A DNA stretch of 57,862 bases from ZC4RG30 sp965652645 (GCA_965652645.1 CBFGXE010000015.1:1-57862), one strand, 5' to 3'. Counted from the stretch's first letter, positions 7,433 to 17,194 are shown. Made by a program: numbers and translations. The notes: generated from the sequence alone by a model not told the origin.

Positions 7433-9309
7433 CAGTTGCTCCAGGCCGAATGCATGCCGTAGGGCTGGTCCACCGACACGGCCTCGATGGCCACGATGCG
7501 GCCGTCGACGACCTTGTAGACCTCGAACAGCTCGCGCGACATGGCGTGGAACGCCTCGCTCTCCACCTCGCGGCCATCCGTCAGGCGGTACTTGCGCTGC
7601 GCCAGGTTGAAGTCGGCGATGGCCGTGGCCACCACCAGGCCGCGCTCCTCGTCCACTGCCAGCACACGCTTGCCGCGCAGGCGATCCAGCGGCTGGTACA
7701 GGCCCAGCTCCAGCTGCGCCTCGCAGCCCTGGGCGTAGTGCCCGGGCGACTTCACCAACCCGATGGAACCCACGTCACCGCTGGTCACCACCTGGCCGTT
7801 TTCGGCGCGGGTGCAGGCCGGATCAAATTTCGCCTGCACCTTGCCGCCATCCGCGGTGAGGCTCTTCGCATATCCCTCGACCGCGGCGACGAGCGCGCGG
7901 CGCGAGGTGCGCTGCGACTTGTCGACGGCGCTGGCGAACAGCGCATTGGGTCGGAATTCCCTCGGGTTGGCCCAGGGACCGGGATTGCGCTCGCGCGCCA
8001 CGATCACCTCGGCTTCCGTGACCAGCGAGCCCTTCACCTTCAGGCGCACGCCGGCATAGGCCGGGGCGTCGTGGTCGTAGATCAGCCCGTACCAGGCCAC
8101 GGTGCTGGCGCCGGGATCAGCCACGGTCACGCCGAAATCCGAGCGGCTGCGGATCGAACCCCAGATGCCCTCGCCCACCTGGATGCCCACGCCGTTCTCG
8201 GTGAACTTCACGTCGCGCGCCCAGGGGATGTCCTGCGGTTTCTGCGCCGCCATGGCGGTGACGAAGCGGTCGGCCAGCGCCTCGAGGCAGGCCTTGTCGC
8301 AGCGGATCTTCGCGGCCGGGTCATCCTCGGCAGGCGGCGGCGGGGCCGGCGGATATGCGTAGAACGGGTTGTGCATCATGTGCGGCACGTACGAGAACAC
8401 GGCCTCGATGCGGTGGATGGCGCCATTGCGCACACGGAAGGCCTCGATCAGCGAGATGGAGTTCGGCCACTTCAGCGCCGTGTTCATCTCGCGGCCGTCG
8501 TTGAGCTTGTAGCGGTCCCACTCATTGGCGTGGTCGAAGAAGCCGGTGGCCACCACGACGCCCCGCTCCACGTCGATCAGCGGATAACGCCGCTCGCGGA
8601 TGCGCTTGTTGATGCGGTACATGCCGGTCTTGAGCCCCGCCTCGCAGCCCGGCGAGGTCGAGGCCGCCATCGACCCGGCGCTGGCGGAAGTGGTGAGGAT
8701 GCCGTTCTCCAGGCGCCCGCAGTCGGGGTCGAAGGGCGTGAAGATCACCCCGTCGTTGACCTCCACGGTGTTGAAGTAGCCATCGGCCACCGCACGCAGG
8801 CGCGCACGCGAGCGGCGCTGCTCCGGCGGCAGGATTTCGTTGAAGGTGGGATCGTGCTCCACCTTCGTCACGTCGAAGAACGGCAGCGGCAGGCCGGTGT
8901 TGCGCACCACGACGGTCTCGGCCTCGGCCAGCTGGCCATCGCGCACGGCCAGGCGCAGCGCGAAGTACACCGGCTTGCCGTTCTCCTCGGCGGTGCCCAG
9001 CCAGGCGGCATTGCCGGTCTCGGTGTCGGCGGCAATCATCGCCTTCGGCGACACGCCGGTGGCCGTGGCCCACAGGCCTTCCTTGCCGAACTTCAGCTCG
9101 ACATTGTTCTCGGTGAAGCGCAGCGACTTGTGCTGCTTCAGCCGCGAGGCATCACGCCTGGCCAGCGCGTCCACATAGTCGCGCACCCATTGCGACAGGC
9201 AGGCATGGTCGCACTCCACCTTCTGCCAGGCCGAGCGCTCGCCAGGCGCACGCGCCTGCGCGGACAGGGCCGCGGATGCCGCCAGCAGGAATACCGTGAG
9301 CTTCTTCAT
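7432..9309 (-). CDS. Exported protein with internal duplication (DUF8021-like)
   Basis: A 625-residue protein with a signal peptide (LLAASAALSAQARA). It consists of two similar halves, about 30-315 and 325-625: each starts with a cysteine pair (CDHACLSQWV; CDKACLEALA), continues with a KFTENNV/KFTENGV segment of NTF2-like character, a CEAGLK/CEAQLE element and a closing YKLNDGRE/YRLTDGRE plus IHRIEAVF/IVAIEAVS strand. The assignment to the DUF8021/NTF2-like group is from memory of these motifs and is tentative; no catalytic function is claimed. A strong AGGAGG site precedes the ATG. It lies 18 nt after the beta-propeller gene and is coupled to the esterase. Confidence 0.75.
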   Translation of the reverse strand: MKKLTVFLLAASAALSAQARAPGERSAWQKVECDHACLSQWVRDYVDALARRDASRLKQHKSLRFTENNVELKFGKEGLWATATGVSPKAMIAADTETGNAAWLGTAEENGKPVYFALRLAVRDGQLAEAETVVVRNTGLPLPFFDVTKVEHDPTFNEILPPEQRRSRARLRAVADGYFNTVEVNDGVIFTPFDPDCGRLENGILTTSASAGSMAASTSPGCEAGLKTGMYRINKRIRERRYPLIDVERGVVVATGFFDHANEWDRYKLNDGREMNTALKWPNSISLIEAFRVRNGAIHRIEAVFSYVPHMMHNPFYAYPPAPPPPAEDDPAAKIRCDKACLEALADRFVTAMAAQKPQDIPWARDVKFTENGVGIQVGEGIWGSIRSRSDFGVTVADPGASTVAWYGLIYDHDAPAYAGVRLKVKGSLVTEAEVIVARERNPGPWANPREFRPNALFASAVDKSQRTSRRALVAAVEGYAKSLTADGGKVQAKFDPACTRAENGQVVTSGDVGSIGLVKSPGHYAQGCEAQLELGLYQPLDRLRGKRVLAVDEERGLVVATAIADFNLAQRKYRLTDGREVESEAFHAMSRELFEVYKVVDGRIVAIEAVSVDQPYGMHSAWSN

Positions 9310-9327
9310 GAGGGACCTCCTGCCGCC

Positions 9328-10302
9328 TCAGCGCGGCATGGGAATCGCGATGGCGCGGAACTCGCCGGGATCCTGGCCACGCAGGTCCGGACTGATCAGG
9401 TAGTTGATCTTGCCGTCGATGGTGTAGATGGTATCGCCCACCAGCGTGACGCCCGGCGTCGACTGCAGCTGCCTGACCAGCGTGATCTCCGCCCGGTCAC
9501 CGTCGATGGTCACCAGCGTGATGCGGCCACCGGAGCTTTCAGCCTGCAGGAAGCGGTTGCCGCCGATGGGACGCAGCCCGTCCGGCCCTTCCATCTTCTG
9601 CGATGCCTCCAGCAGCGTCAGCTTCGGCTCCGCCGGATTGGCGGTGAGCTCCACGCGCCAGAGCTCGTGGCGCTGCACGTTGTTGATGTACATCTCGCCG
9701 CGCGGCCCGAAGGCGATGCCGTCGATGCCGCGCAGGCCCTGGTGGCTGGCCACCACTTCCAGCGCATTGCCGCCCTTCGGCAGCTTCAGGATGCGGCCGC
9801 CCGGCGTGTCGGTGGCATAGGCGGTGCCATCGGCGGCGATGGCGATGTCATTGCAGGTGCCACCCGGCGCCGGGAACGGCCAGCGTCCCAGCAGCGCACC
9901 GGTCTTCAGGTCGAAGGCCACCACCCCGGAAGGCTGCTGTGGCCCGGGCGACGGCCCGAACGGGGCCACGGAGCACACCCACAGGCGCCCGCCCTTGTCG
10001 TCCGCCAGCACGCCGTAGGTGGCGCGCAGGCCATTCTCCGCATTGGGCGTGATGAACGGCCGGGCCACGGTGTCCGTCGGGCCCGCGCGATAGATGGTGC
10101 CGGACATGCTGCCGATGAACACCGAGCCATCGGCCGAGGACGTGATGCTTTCCGGATGCACGTTCCTGCCGTCGATGACGATGTCGCCACGGCCGGAAGC
10201 CGAAGGCGTCGCCGCGCAGGCCCCCAGCGAGAGCGCGACCAGCGACACGACAAGGGAAATCCGCCCGGGCAGGCGCCCGCGCATCGAGGCAACTGTTTCC
10301 AT
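9328..10302 (-). CDS. SMP-30/gluconolactonase-like beta-propeller lipoprotein
   Basis: A 324-residue protein with lipobox LSLGAC and repeated propeller strands such as ESITSSADGSVFIGS, GRLWVCSV, CNDIAIAADGTAYATDTPGG, IDGIAFGPRGEMYINNV and GPDGLRPIGGNRFLQ. This spacing fits six-bladed SMP-30/NHL-type hydrolases or periplasmic sugar-lactone binding proteins. Start at ATG 10302 follows AAAGGAAG. It heads the minus-strand operon down to 6417 and is divergent from the PQQ dehydrogenase, whose start codon is only 27 nt away, so a shared job in periplasmic alcohol or sugar oxidation is plausible but inferred. Confidence 0.75.
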   Translation of the reverse strand: METVASMRGRLPGRISLVVSLVALSLGACAATPSASGRGDIVIDGRNVHPESITSSADGSVFIGSMSGTIYRAGPTDTVARPFITPNAENGLRATYGVLADDKGGRLWVCSVAPFGPSPGPQQPSGVVAFDLKTGALLGRWPFPAPGGTCNDIAIAADGTAYATDTPGGRILKLPKGGNALEVVASHQGLRGIDGIAFGPRGEMYINNVQRHELWRVELTANPAEPKLTLLEASQKMEGPDGLRPIGGNRFLQAESSGGRITLVTIDGDRAEITLVRQLQSTPGVTLVGDTIYTIDGKINYLISPDLRGQDPGEFRAIAIPMPR

Positions 10303-10329
10303 GACCCCCACTTCCTTTAGGATTCCCGG

Positions 10330-12471
10330 ATGAGAATACAACACCTCGGGGGCGTCGCCTGCCTGGCGCTGGCCACCTCATTGCTGATCTTCTCCGCGTG
10401 CCAGGGCGGCCCCGGGGCCGGTGGCAAGTCCGCAGTGGTGGACGCCGAACGGCTGCGCAATGCGGCATCCGAACCCGGCCAGTGGCTGATGGATGGCCGC
10501 GACTACACCGCGCAGCGCTTCAGTCCGCTGCAGGCCATCAACGAATCCAATGTGTCGCAGCTGGGCCTGGCCTGGTATGCCGACCTCGACACCTACCGCG
10601 GTGTCGAGGCCACGCCCCTGTTCGTGGACGGCGTGATCTACAACGTCAGCGCCTGGAACGTGGCCTATGCCCACGATGCACGCACCGGGCGCCTGCTGTG
10701 GACCTATGACCCCGAGGTGCCGCGCGACTACGGCCGCATCGCCTGCTGCGAGCCGGTGGCGCGGGGCCTGGCCTTCTGGAAGGACAAGGTGGTCATCGCC
10801 ACGCTCGACGGCCGCCTGATCGCCCTGAATGCGAAGAATGGCAGGAAGGTGTGGGAAGCCTCCACATTCGAACGCGACCAGCCCTGGTCCATCACCGGCG
10901 CGCCGCGCGTGTTCGACGGCCTGGTCGTGGTGGGCAATGGCGGCGCGGACCTCGGCGTGCGCGGCTTCGTCAGCGCCTGGGATGCGGACACCGGCGAATT
11001 CCGCTGGAAGTTCTGGCTGGTGCCCGGCGATCCCGCCAAGGGCCCGGATGGCGCAGCCTCCGACAGCATCATGGAGATGGCCGCGAAGACCTGGACCGGT
11101 GAGTGGTGGAAGCTCGGCGGCGGCGGCACCGCCTGGGATTCCATCGCCTACGATCCCGAACTGCAGCTGGTGTACATCGGCACCGGCAACGGCTCGCCGC
11201 TGGCACACAGGCACCGCAGCCCGCAGGGCGGCGACAACCTCTTCCTCTGCTCCATCGTGGCGGTGGATGCGAAGACCGGCGCCTATCGCTGGCATTACCA
11301 GGAAGTGCCTGAGGAAGACTGGGACTACACCTGCACGCAGTCCATCGTGCAGGCCGACCTCGAGATCGAGGGCCGGCAGCGCAAGGTGCTGATGCACGCG
11401 CCGAAGAACGGCTTCTTCTACGTGATCGATCGCGCCACCGGCGAGCTGATCTCGGCGCAGAACCATGTGCCGGTCAACTGGACCACCGGCATAGACAAGG
11501 CCACCGGCAGGCCCGCCATCAAGCCCGAGGCACACGCCGGCACCGACCCCGTTCTGGTCACGCCCGGCCCTGGCGGCGCGCACAACTGGTTCCCGATGGC
11601 CTACAGCCCCGAAACCGGCCTGGCCTACTTCCCCTACTACGAACACTGGTTCGTCTACGCCTTCGATCCGGACTTCACGCCGCAACCCTTCCGCTCCAAC
11701 AGCGGCTGGGGCGGTTATTCCGGACCGGCGCTGCAGAAACGCATGGCGCTCACGCGCGAGGCGGCCGAGAAGGAAAACGCCGGGCTCGTGGCCTGGGACC
11801 CGGTGAAGCAGGAAGCCCGCTGGCGCGTGCCCCTGCCCCGGCACGGCAATGGCGGCGTGCTCGCCACCGCGGGCAACCTGGTGTTCGAGGGCACCACGAA
11901 GCAGACCTTCGCGGCCTTCCGCGCCACCGACGGCCAGCTGTTGTGGGAGATGCCGGTGCAGTCTGCGCCGGTCTCCGGCCCCATCAGCTTCGAGCTGGAT
12001 GGCGAGCAGTACATCGCCGTGAACGCAGGCTGGGGCGGCGGAGCCGCGCAGATCGAACGCGGCGCCGGCACCGCGCAACATCGTGCCGCGGCACGCCTGC
12101 TGGTCTTCAAGCTGGGTGGCAAGGTCGAGCTGCCGCCGCTGCCGCCTGCCGAGCCGCTGCCCAATCCCCCGCCGCTGCGCGCCAGCGAGGCCACCATCCG
12201 TCGTGGCGGCGAGATATTCGCCCGCACCTGCGCGCAGTGCCATGGCCAGCTTGCCGTGGGTGGACTGAAGGACCTGCGTTTCATGGACCAGGCCACGCAC
12301 AACCAGTTCAACGACATCGTGCTCAAGGGCCTGCGCCTGCAGAAGGGCATGGCCAGCTTCGCGGACATCCTCTCGGTGGAGGAAGTCGAGGCCGTGCATG
12401 CCTATGTGATCTCGCGCGCGCACGAGGACTGGGGCAGCGGCGGCGCGGGCGACGAAACAGGCCCGCACTAG
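10330..12471 (+). CDS. PQQ-dependent dehydrogenase with C-terminal cytochrome c domain
   Basis: A 713-residue quinohaemoprotein of the alcohol dehydrogenase type, exported with a signal peptide and a possible lipobox (LLIFSAC). The eight-bladed propeller shows the vicinal disulfide C139-C140, tryptophan-docking strands, the LVYIGTGNGSP calcium/PQQ segment and the DWD motif at 330-332 that holds the likely catalytic aspartate. A cytochrome c domain follows with C634-A-Q-C637-H638. It should oxidise an alcohol or aldehyde in the periplasm and feed electrons to the respiratory chain; the substrate is unknown. The ORF is intact and followed 12 nt later by the 292-aa gene. Confidence 0.9.
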   Translation: MRIQHLGGVACLALATSLLIFSACQGGPGAGGKSAVVDAERLRNAASEPGQWLMDGRDYTAQRFSPLQAINESNVSQLGLAWYADLDTYRGVEATPLFVDGVIYNVSAWNVAYAHDARTGRLLWTYDPEVPRDYGRIACCEPVARGLAFWKDKVVIATLDGRLIALNAKNGRKVWEASTFERDQPWSITGAPRVFDGLVVVGNGGADLGVRGFVSAWDADTGEFRWKFWLVPGDPAKGPDGAASDSIMEMAAKTWTGEWWKLGGGGTAWDSIAYDPELQLVYIGTGNGSPLAHRHRSPQGGDNLFLCSIVAVDAKTGAYRWHYQEVPEEDWDYTCTQSIVQADLEIEGRQRKVLMHAPKNGFFYVIDRATGELISAQNHVPVNWTTGIDKATGRPAIKPEAHAGTDPVLVTPGPGGAHNWFPMAYSPETGLAYFPYYEHWFVYAFDPDFTPQPFRSNSGWGGYSGPALQKRMALTREAAEKENAGLVAWDPVKQEARWRVPLPRHGNGGVLATAGNLVFEGTTKQTFAAFRATDGQLLWEMPVQSAPVSGPISFELDGEQYIAVNAGWGGGAAQIERGAGTAQHRAAARLLVFKLGGKVELPPLPPAEPLPNPPPLRASEATIRRGGEIFARTCAQCHGQLAVGGLKDLRFMDQATHNQFNDIVLKGLRLQKGMASFADILSVEEVEAVHAYVISRAHEDWGSGGAGDETGPH

Positions 12472-12483
12472 CAAGGGCAAGTC

Positions 12484-13362
12484 ATGCTCACCGGCCAACA
12501 GCGAAGCGGATGGTTCCGGTGGCGGGAATGCCTTGCAGCCCTGGTGTGCTGTTTGCCGGCCGGCGCGGGGGAAGCCCCGCCCGCCCTGGCCGAGCCGGAT
12601 TCGACCCTTGTCCTGAACGGCAACATCGACCAGGCAATGGTGGATTTCTTCAACTCCGCCATTGCCGCACGGGACATCCGTACCGTACTCGTCAGCAGCG
12701 CGGGAGGCCAGCCCGTCCATGCGCTGAAGATCGCCGAGGGCATGGTGGCCGGCGGAATGGACGTGGTGGTGCGCACGGCGTGCCTTGGCGCCTGCGCCCA
12801 ATACATCCTGGTCGCCGGCCGGAACCGCCATGTCGAGGACGACTCCCTGGTCGCCTTCCAGCTTTCCTTCACGGGCCTCGAAGCGATCACGGAATTGCTC
12901 GAGGGAGACCTGCCGGAAGGGCTGCAGGCCGGCCTCCAGGGGCTCGATGACATGGCCGCGGCCGAGAAACGCCTCTACCAGCAGCGCGGAGTTTCCGGAT
13001 CCCTGCTGAGCGAAACCATGGTCGCGCTGCAGCCGCGGTGCCTGATTCTCCGGCGCGACAGCCCGGGAGCCATCAACGGGCTCAGCCTGTCGCAGATGAC
13101 CTATCGCATGTGGGTGCCCACGAAAAAACAGCTGGCATCCTTCGGCCTGGACTTCGCCGGCTACTGGCCGAAGTCGCGCAAGCAGCTGGTTCGCGCGGCC
13201 GAACGCACCATGGACCCGCCAGAGCAGGCCCAGACACTGCGATTCGGCAATGACGATCACCTGCGCCGCAAACGCGGGGACAGGTATTCATTCAGCGACC
13301 TGAAGGACTGCGTGCTCGAGGAAGACGTGGCCGGAGGGCCCCTCCCGGAAGCCGCAAACTAG
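12484..13362 (+). CDS. Exported ClpP/crotonase-fold-like protein (COG3904 type)
   Basis: A 292-residue protein with an N-terminal hydrophobic segment (CLAALVCCLPAGAG). It resembles the predicted periplasmic COG3904 group: a DSTLVLNGNID strand, VLVSSAGGQPVHALKIAEGM in place of the ClpP SPGG loop, and CLGACAQYILVAG where ClpP-fold proteins have the nucleophile helix. A catalytic serine is not obvious at the last position, so proteolytic activity is not claimed. It follows the PQQ dehydrogenase by 12 nt and may be co-transcribed with it. The last third is rich in charged residues and unrecognised. Confidence 0.7.
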   Translation: MLTGQQRSGWFRWRECLAALVCCLPAGAGEAPPALAEPDSTLVLNGNIDQAMVDFFNSAIAARDIRTVLVSSAGGQPVHALKIAEGMVAGGMDVVVRTACLGACAQYILVAGRNRHVEDDSLVAFQLSFTGLEAITELLEGDLPEGLQAGLQGLDDMAAAEKRLYQQRGVSGSLLSETMVALQPRCLILRRDSPGAINGLSLSQMTYRMWVPTKKQLASFGLDFAGYWPKSRKQLVRAAERTMDPPEQAQTLRFGNDDHLRRKRGDRYSFSDLKDCVLEEDVAGGPLPEAAN

Positions 13363-13480
13363 CCCGAAACCGCGGGACGGCTGCATCCGCTGAACGGATC
13401 ATCCATGGGGCATGGACCGGCACCAGGCCGTCGCAATCGGGGGCATAGGATCAGCGCTATCCATGGGCAGAGGTCCAGCC

Positions 13481-14198
13481 ATGAATTCCCTTTCCCTTCC
13501 CGTCGATCAATCCGCGGCGTTGGCGCAGCCAGCGCTGCGCGATGTTCGCACCGAGGCACTTGCCGACCTCATACGCGCACGCATGGCCCGCCCCATCCGT
13601 CGCCTGCTGGTCATCGGCTGCGGATCCGGCAAGGAAGCTGCCATCCTGGGCCAGTCGCTCGGTGCGGAAACCCTGGGCATCGACCTGGTGGAGAACTTCG
13701 ATCCGCGCGCCGCATCCCTGGTGCAGCTGCGCGGCGGTGATGCAACCCGCATGCAATTCGAGGATGGCAGCTTCGACTTCGCCTACAGCTACCACGCCCT
13801 GGAGCATATCCCGCGGCACAGGGAGGCCCTGCGTGAGATGCGCCGCGTGCTGGCCGAGGGGGGGGTATTGTGTCGGCACACCCAATCGCCTGCGCCTCAT
13901 CGGATACTTCGGCAGCCCGGATACCAGCACACTCGAGAAGCTGCGCTGGAACCTGATCGACTGGAAGGCGCGCCTCAGGGGCCGGTTCCGCAACCAATAC
14001 GGGGCACATGCGGGCTTTTCCGCCACTGAACTGGCTGCGGACCTGCATGAAGCCATCGGTCCCGCCGAGGACATTACCCTGCCCTACTACCTGCGGGTCT
14101 ACCGCAACCACGCGGGGCTGTGCAGACTGCTCGACGCCTCCGGGATCAGTCGCGTGGTCTATCCCTGCGTCTACTTCCTGGGCCAGCGCGCCCGGTAG
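13481..14198 (+). pseudogene. Class I SAM methyltransferase, frameshifted at a G8 run
   Basis: The gene starts with ATG 13481 and reads LLVIGCGSGKEA (SAM motif I), a GIDLVENFD acidic strand and YSYHALEHIP, then the frame runs off after LAEGGVLC. The continuation is in the next frame: CVGTPNRLRLIGYFG through RVVYPCVYFLGQRAR, ending at 14198. The break coincides with eight G residues at 13858-13865; one G fewer would join the two parts into a protein of about 238 residues ending as this family does. It may be a sequencing error, a true mutation or phase variation at the homopolymer. The substrate is unknown. The downstream TonB receptor is convergent. Confidence 0.8.
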
Positions 14199-14247
14199 CG
14201 GCAGCCGAATTTGCTCTCCGGCCGCTTGCGGTGGCCGTCTTCGCGGG

Positions 14248-16239
14248 TTACTGCGTGACGCCCGTGCGCCAGACCAGGGTGGCACGCAGGCTGCGCTCCA
14301 CTCCGCCGCGCTCAGCCGGTGCACCGAATTCCAGCCTGTCGTGATGCAGCAGGTTCTGCAGGGCCAGCACCAGCTCGAGCTGCCGATGGCTGTAGGCCAG
14401 GCGCAGGTCAAGGTCGGTGTAGCCCTTGATGCCCTCCCCGGTGACGATCTGGGGATCGCGGCGGATGCGGGAAACATGGCGCAGGAAGGCATCCAGCTGC
14501 AGCGGTCCGATGTCGACCGCGGCGCGCAGCCCCAGCTGGTGGCGGGGCGTGGAGCCGTCCAGGAACTGTCCGCGATTGATATCCATGCCGCGCGGATCGA
14601 TGTCGAGGTCCAGGTAGGAATAGCTGGCCGTGAGCCGCCAGCTGGCGTTCGGTGAATAACTGACCAGGGCCTCCGCCCCCAGGGCCCGGCCGTCGGTCAG
14701 GTTCGCGGTGAGGATGGGCACCACCTCGCGGCCATCATCAGGATCGATGAAGGAATCGCCCATCTCCAGTGAAGCAAGGCCCCGGTACCGGTTGAGGAAT
14801 GTGGCGAGGTCGAGCGCCAGTGCCGGTGAAACCTGCCGGCGATAGCCCAGCTCGTAGGCCAGCAGCCTTTCGGAGTTGAACGAACGGTTGCCCAGCAGCT
14901 GCAGCGAGGGATCCTCCCCCGGCTGCGTGACCTCGATGGAAACATCGCGCTCCAGCCGCGTGGGGACCCTGGCGGCGCGCGATATTGCCGCCCAGGCGGT
15001 CTGGCCATGCGGCAGGAATGCGGCCATCCGCACGCTCGGCTGGATCTCGAAGCCGCTGAAGTCGTTCTGCTCCAGCTTCGTGCCCACCGTCAGCTGCAGC
15101 CATTCACGCAACGCCACCCGGTCCTGCACAAAACCGCCATACAGCGCATCGCCTGAGCTGGGTGGATCGACCGCAAAGATTCCCTTGCCGGTATTGCGGT
15201 TGTCAGTGTGGCGGTAGTTCAGTCCCCAGCTGAGCCGGTGGCTGTCCACCGCGAAATCGTGCTGGAAGTCGAGGTCGAAGGTGTCGAGCTCATCCAGGTA
15301 GCTCGGGTCATCCTGGCGCGTGTGGTCGAAGTAGGCGCGCAGTTCGATGGCGGAATCCGCACCCAGCGTGCGCGTCCAGCGGCCCAGGATGTTGCCGCCC
15401 CGGACCTTCACGCGCAGCGGCGGCTCCGGGCCCGGCCGGCCGATGATGACCACCGCCGGGCCGATCTGGCCCACGCGGCCGTCGTACCAGTCTCCCTGCA
15501 GCGTGAGCCCGTCCCGCGAGCCGGCCTGCCAGTCGGCCCGGAAGCCCAGGTGCCCCATGCGCCAGTCGTCGGGGCTTGGCGGTGGAGCCACCAGCTCGCT
15601 GCTGTCGCGTTCGAAGTATTGCCCGAAAACCCGGTAGTGGCCGGAGCCCGCGCGGCCGCCGTACCGCAGCGCCAGCCTGGCGCGATCCTCGCTGCCAGTA
15701 CCCGCCTCCGCATAAAGCCCCTGCGTATCCCGCGCATTGCGCGTGGTGATGTTGATCACGCCGTTGACGGCATTGGTGCCCCACTGGGTTGCCCCGGGGC
15801 CGCGGATCACCTCGATGCGCTCGATGTCCTCCATCAGGTAGTTCTGCACGTCCCAGCGCACGCCGGAAACCAGCGGGGTGTAGATGCTGCGGGTGTCGCT
15901 GAGCACCAGCAGCTTTTCCGAGTTGATGCTGCTGAAGCCGCGCGAGGCCACCGCCCAGGTGTTGGCATTGCGCTGCCCCACGTGGATGCCGGGCACGCCG
16001 CGCAATGCCTCGGGAATGCTGGTGGCGCCGGAGCGGCGGATGTCCTGCCGGGTCAGCACGGCGATCGCGGCGGCGGCCTCGCCGAGCGGCTGGGCGCTCC
16101 GGGAGACGGAGGTGACCTCCACCTCGGTGAGCTCCAGCAGGCTCATGCGCTTCAGCGATGCAATGCCAGGGTCGGCTTCGAGTGCATGGCTGCCTGCGCA
16201 GAACAGCAGCAGCGCGATTCCCGGCGTCGCGTTCCGCAT
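14248..16239 (-). CDS. TonB-dependent outer-membrane receptor
   Basis: A 663-residue receptor with a signal peptide (GIALLLFCAGSHA) and an N-terminal EVEVTSVSRSAQ segment of the kind that precedes plugs in this subfamily. The plug domain has SIPEALRGVPGIHV, VASRGFSS and IEVIRGPGATQWGTNAVNGVINI, and the rest alternates as a 22-strand barrel. It ends with RATLVWRTGVTQ, without the usual terminal aromatic residue. The ligand could be a siderophore, cobalamin or an aromatic or oligosaccharide compound; the nearby aromatic dioxygenase genes make a carbon-source ligand possible, but nothing in the sequence fixes it. Confidence 0.9.
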   Translation of the reverse strand: MRNATPGIALLLFCAGSHALEADPGIASLKRMSLLELTEVEVTSVSRSAQPLGEAAAAIAVLTRQDIRRSGATSIPEALRGVPGIHVGQRNANTWAVASRGFSSINSEKLLVLSDTRSIYTPLVSGVRWDVQNYLMEDIERIEVIRGPGATQWGTNAVNGVINITTRNARDTQGLYAEAGTGSEDRARLALRYGGRAGSGHYRVFGQYFERDSSELVAPPPSPDDWRMGHLGFRADWQAGSRDGLTLQGDWYDGRVGQIGPAVVIIGRPGPEPPLRVKVRGGNILGRWTRTLGADSAIELRAYFDHTRQDDPSYLDELDTFDLDFQHDFAVDSHRLSWGLNYRHTDNRNTGKGIFAVDPPSSGDALYGGFVQDRVALREWLQLTVGTKLEQNDFSGFEIQPSVRMAAFLPHGQTAWAAISRAARVPTRLERDVSIEVTQPGEDPSLQLLGNRSFNSERLLAYELGYRRQVSPALALDLATFLNRYRGLASLEMGDSFIDPDDGREVVPILTANLTDGRALGAEALVSYSPNASWRLTASYSYLDLDIDPRGMDINRGQFLDGSTPRHQLGLRAAVDIGPLQLDAFLRHVSRIRRDPQIVTGEGIKGYTDLDLRLAYSHRQLELVLALQNLLHHDRLEFGAPAERGGVERSLRATLVWRTGVTQ

Positions 16240-16301
16240 GGTTTCCCCTGTGACATCCCTTCTGCCCCGAGGCTAGGCCACCGGGCACCGGCATTCAAGG
16301 C

Positions 16302-17156
16302 TCAAGTGCCGGCAGCGGCCTCCCGGCGGCGCAGCGCGCTGCGCCAGATGGTGTAGAGGCCGGTGCCGACGATGAGCGCGCAGCCCGCCAGCATCAGGAG
16401 GTCCGGCCGCTCGCCGAACACGAAATAGCCCAGAATCAGCGCGAAAACCAGGCGCGTGTAACGGAACGGCACCACCGCGCTGACTTCGCCGAGCCGCGTC
16501 GCGGCCACCAGCGAATAATAACCGCCGCAGCTGATGATCACGGTGGCCAGCAGCCGGGCCAGCTCTGCGGTCCCGGGCACCCGGGGTTCATGGTCCATCA
16601 ACAGCATCGTCACCAGCCCCGCGGGAACCAGCGACAGGAAACCCCACGCCGCCACCTGCACGCTGGCAATCTCCTGCGGCACCGTGCGGCTGGCCAGGTC
16701 GCGCGCCGCCAGCAATACCACCGCGACCACCGCCAGCAGCGATCCGGGCGTGAAGGCCGCCAGCCCCGGCTGGATGATCAGCAGCACGCCGATGAAACCC
16801 AGCGTGATGGCGGTCCAGCGCCGCCATCCCACCGGCTCGCCGAGGAACAGCGCCGCACCCAGCGTAACGGCCAGCGGCGTGGCCTGCAGGATGGCCGAGG
16901 CGGATGAAAGTGTGGTCAGCGCCAGCGCGGTGACGAACGCGGCGGAACCGATGGCCTCGGTGATGTTGCGCACCATCACGGACCGGACAAGCAGCCCGGA
17001 GGACAGCAGGCGCCTGCCGCTTGCGAGGCTGATGATGCTGAACACGATGCCGCCAGCGGCGCCCACCATCGACAGCACCTGGCCGACGGGCAGCGCCGTG
17101 GCCAGCTGCTTGATCAGCACATCCTCAAGCGCAAACCCGGCCATCGCAGCCACCAT
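16302..17156 (-). CDS. EamA/DMT-family transporter
   Basis: A polytopic protein with about ten hydrophobic helices in two EamA repeats, for example SAILQATPLAVTLGAALFLGEP and TRLVFALILGYFVFGERP; both carry the P-x-hydrophobic end-of-helix pattern of drug/metabolite exporters. The first ATG is 17156, but this cuts into the first helix (upstream residues SASRDNLRGSLL also fit the family). A CTG at 17198, whose bases overlap the ligB stop as CTGA, would give the expected length of 298 residues and may be the true, rare start. It directly follows ligB, suggesting a role in uptake or efflux of aromatic acids or their products. Confidence 0.8.
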   Translation of the reverse strand: MVAAMAGFALEDVLIKQLATALPVGQVLSMVGAAGGIVFSIISLASGRRLLSSGLLVRSVMVRNITEAIGSAAFVTALALTTLSSASAILQATPLAVTLGAALFLGEPVGWRRWTAITLGFIGVLLIIQPGLAAFTPGSLLAVVAVVLLAARDLASRTVPQEIASVQVAAWGFLSLVPAGLVTMLLMDHEPRVPGTAELARLLATVIISCGGYYSLVAATRLGEVSAVVPFRYTRLVFALILGYFVFGERPDLLMLAGCALIVGTGLYTIWRSALRRREAAAGT

Positions 17157-17194
17157 CAGCAGGCTGCCGCGAAGGTTGTCCCGGGATGCGGATT

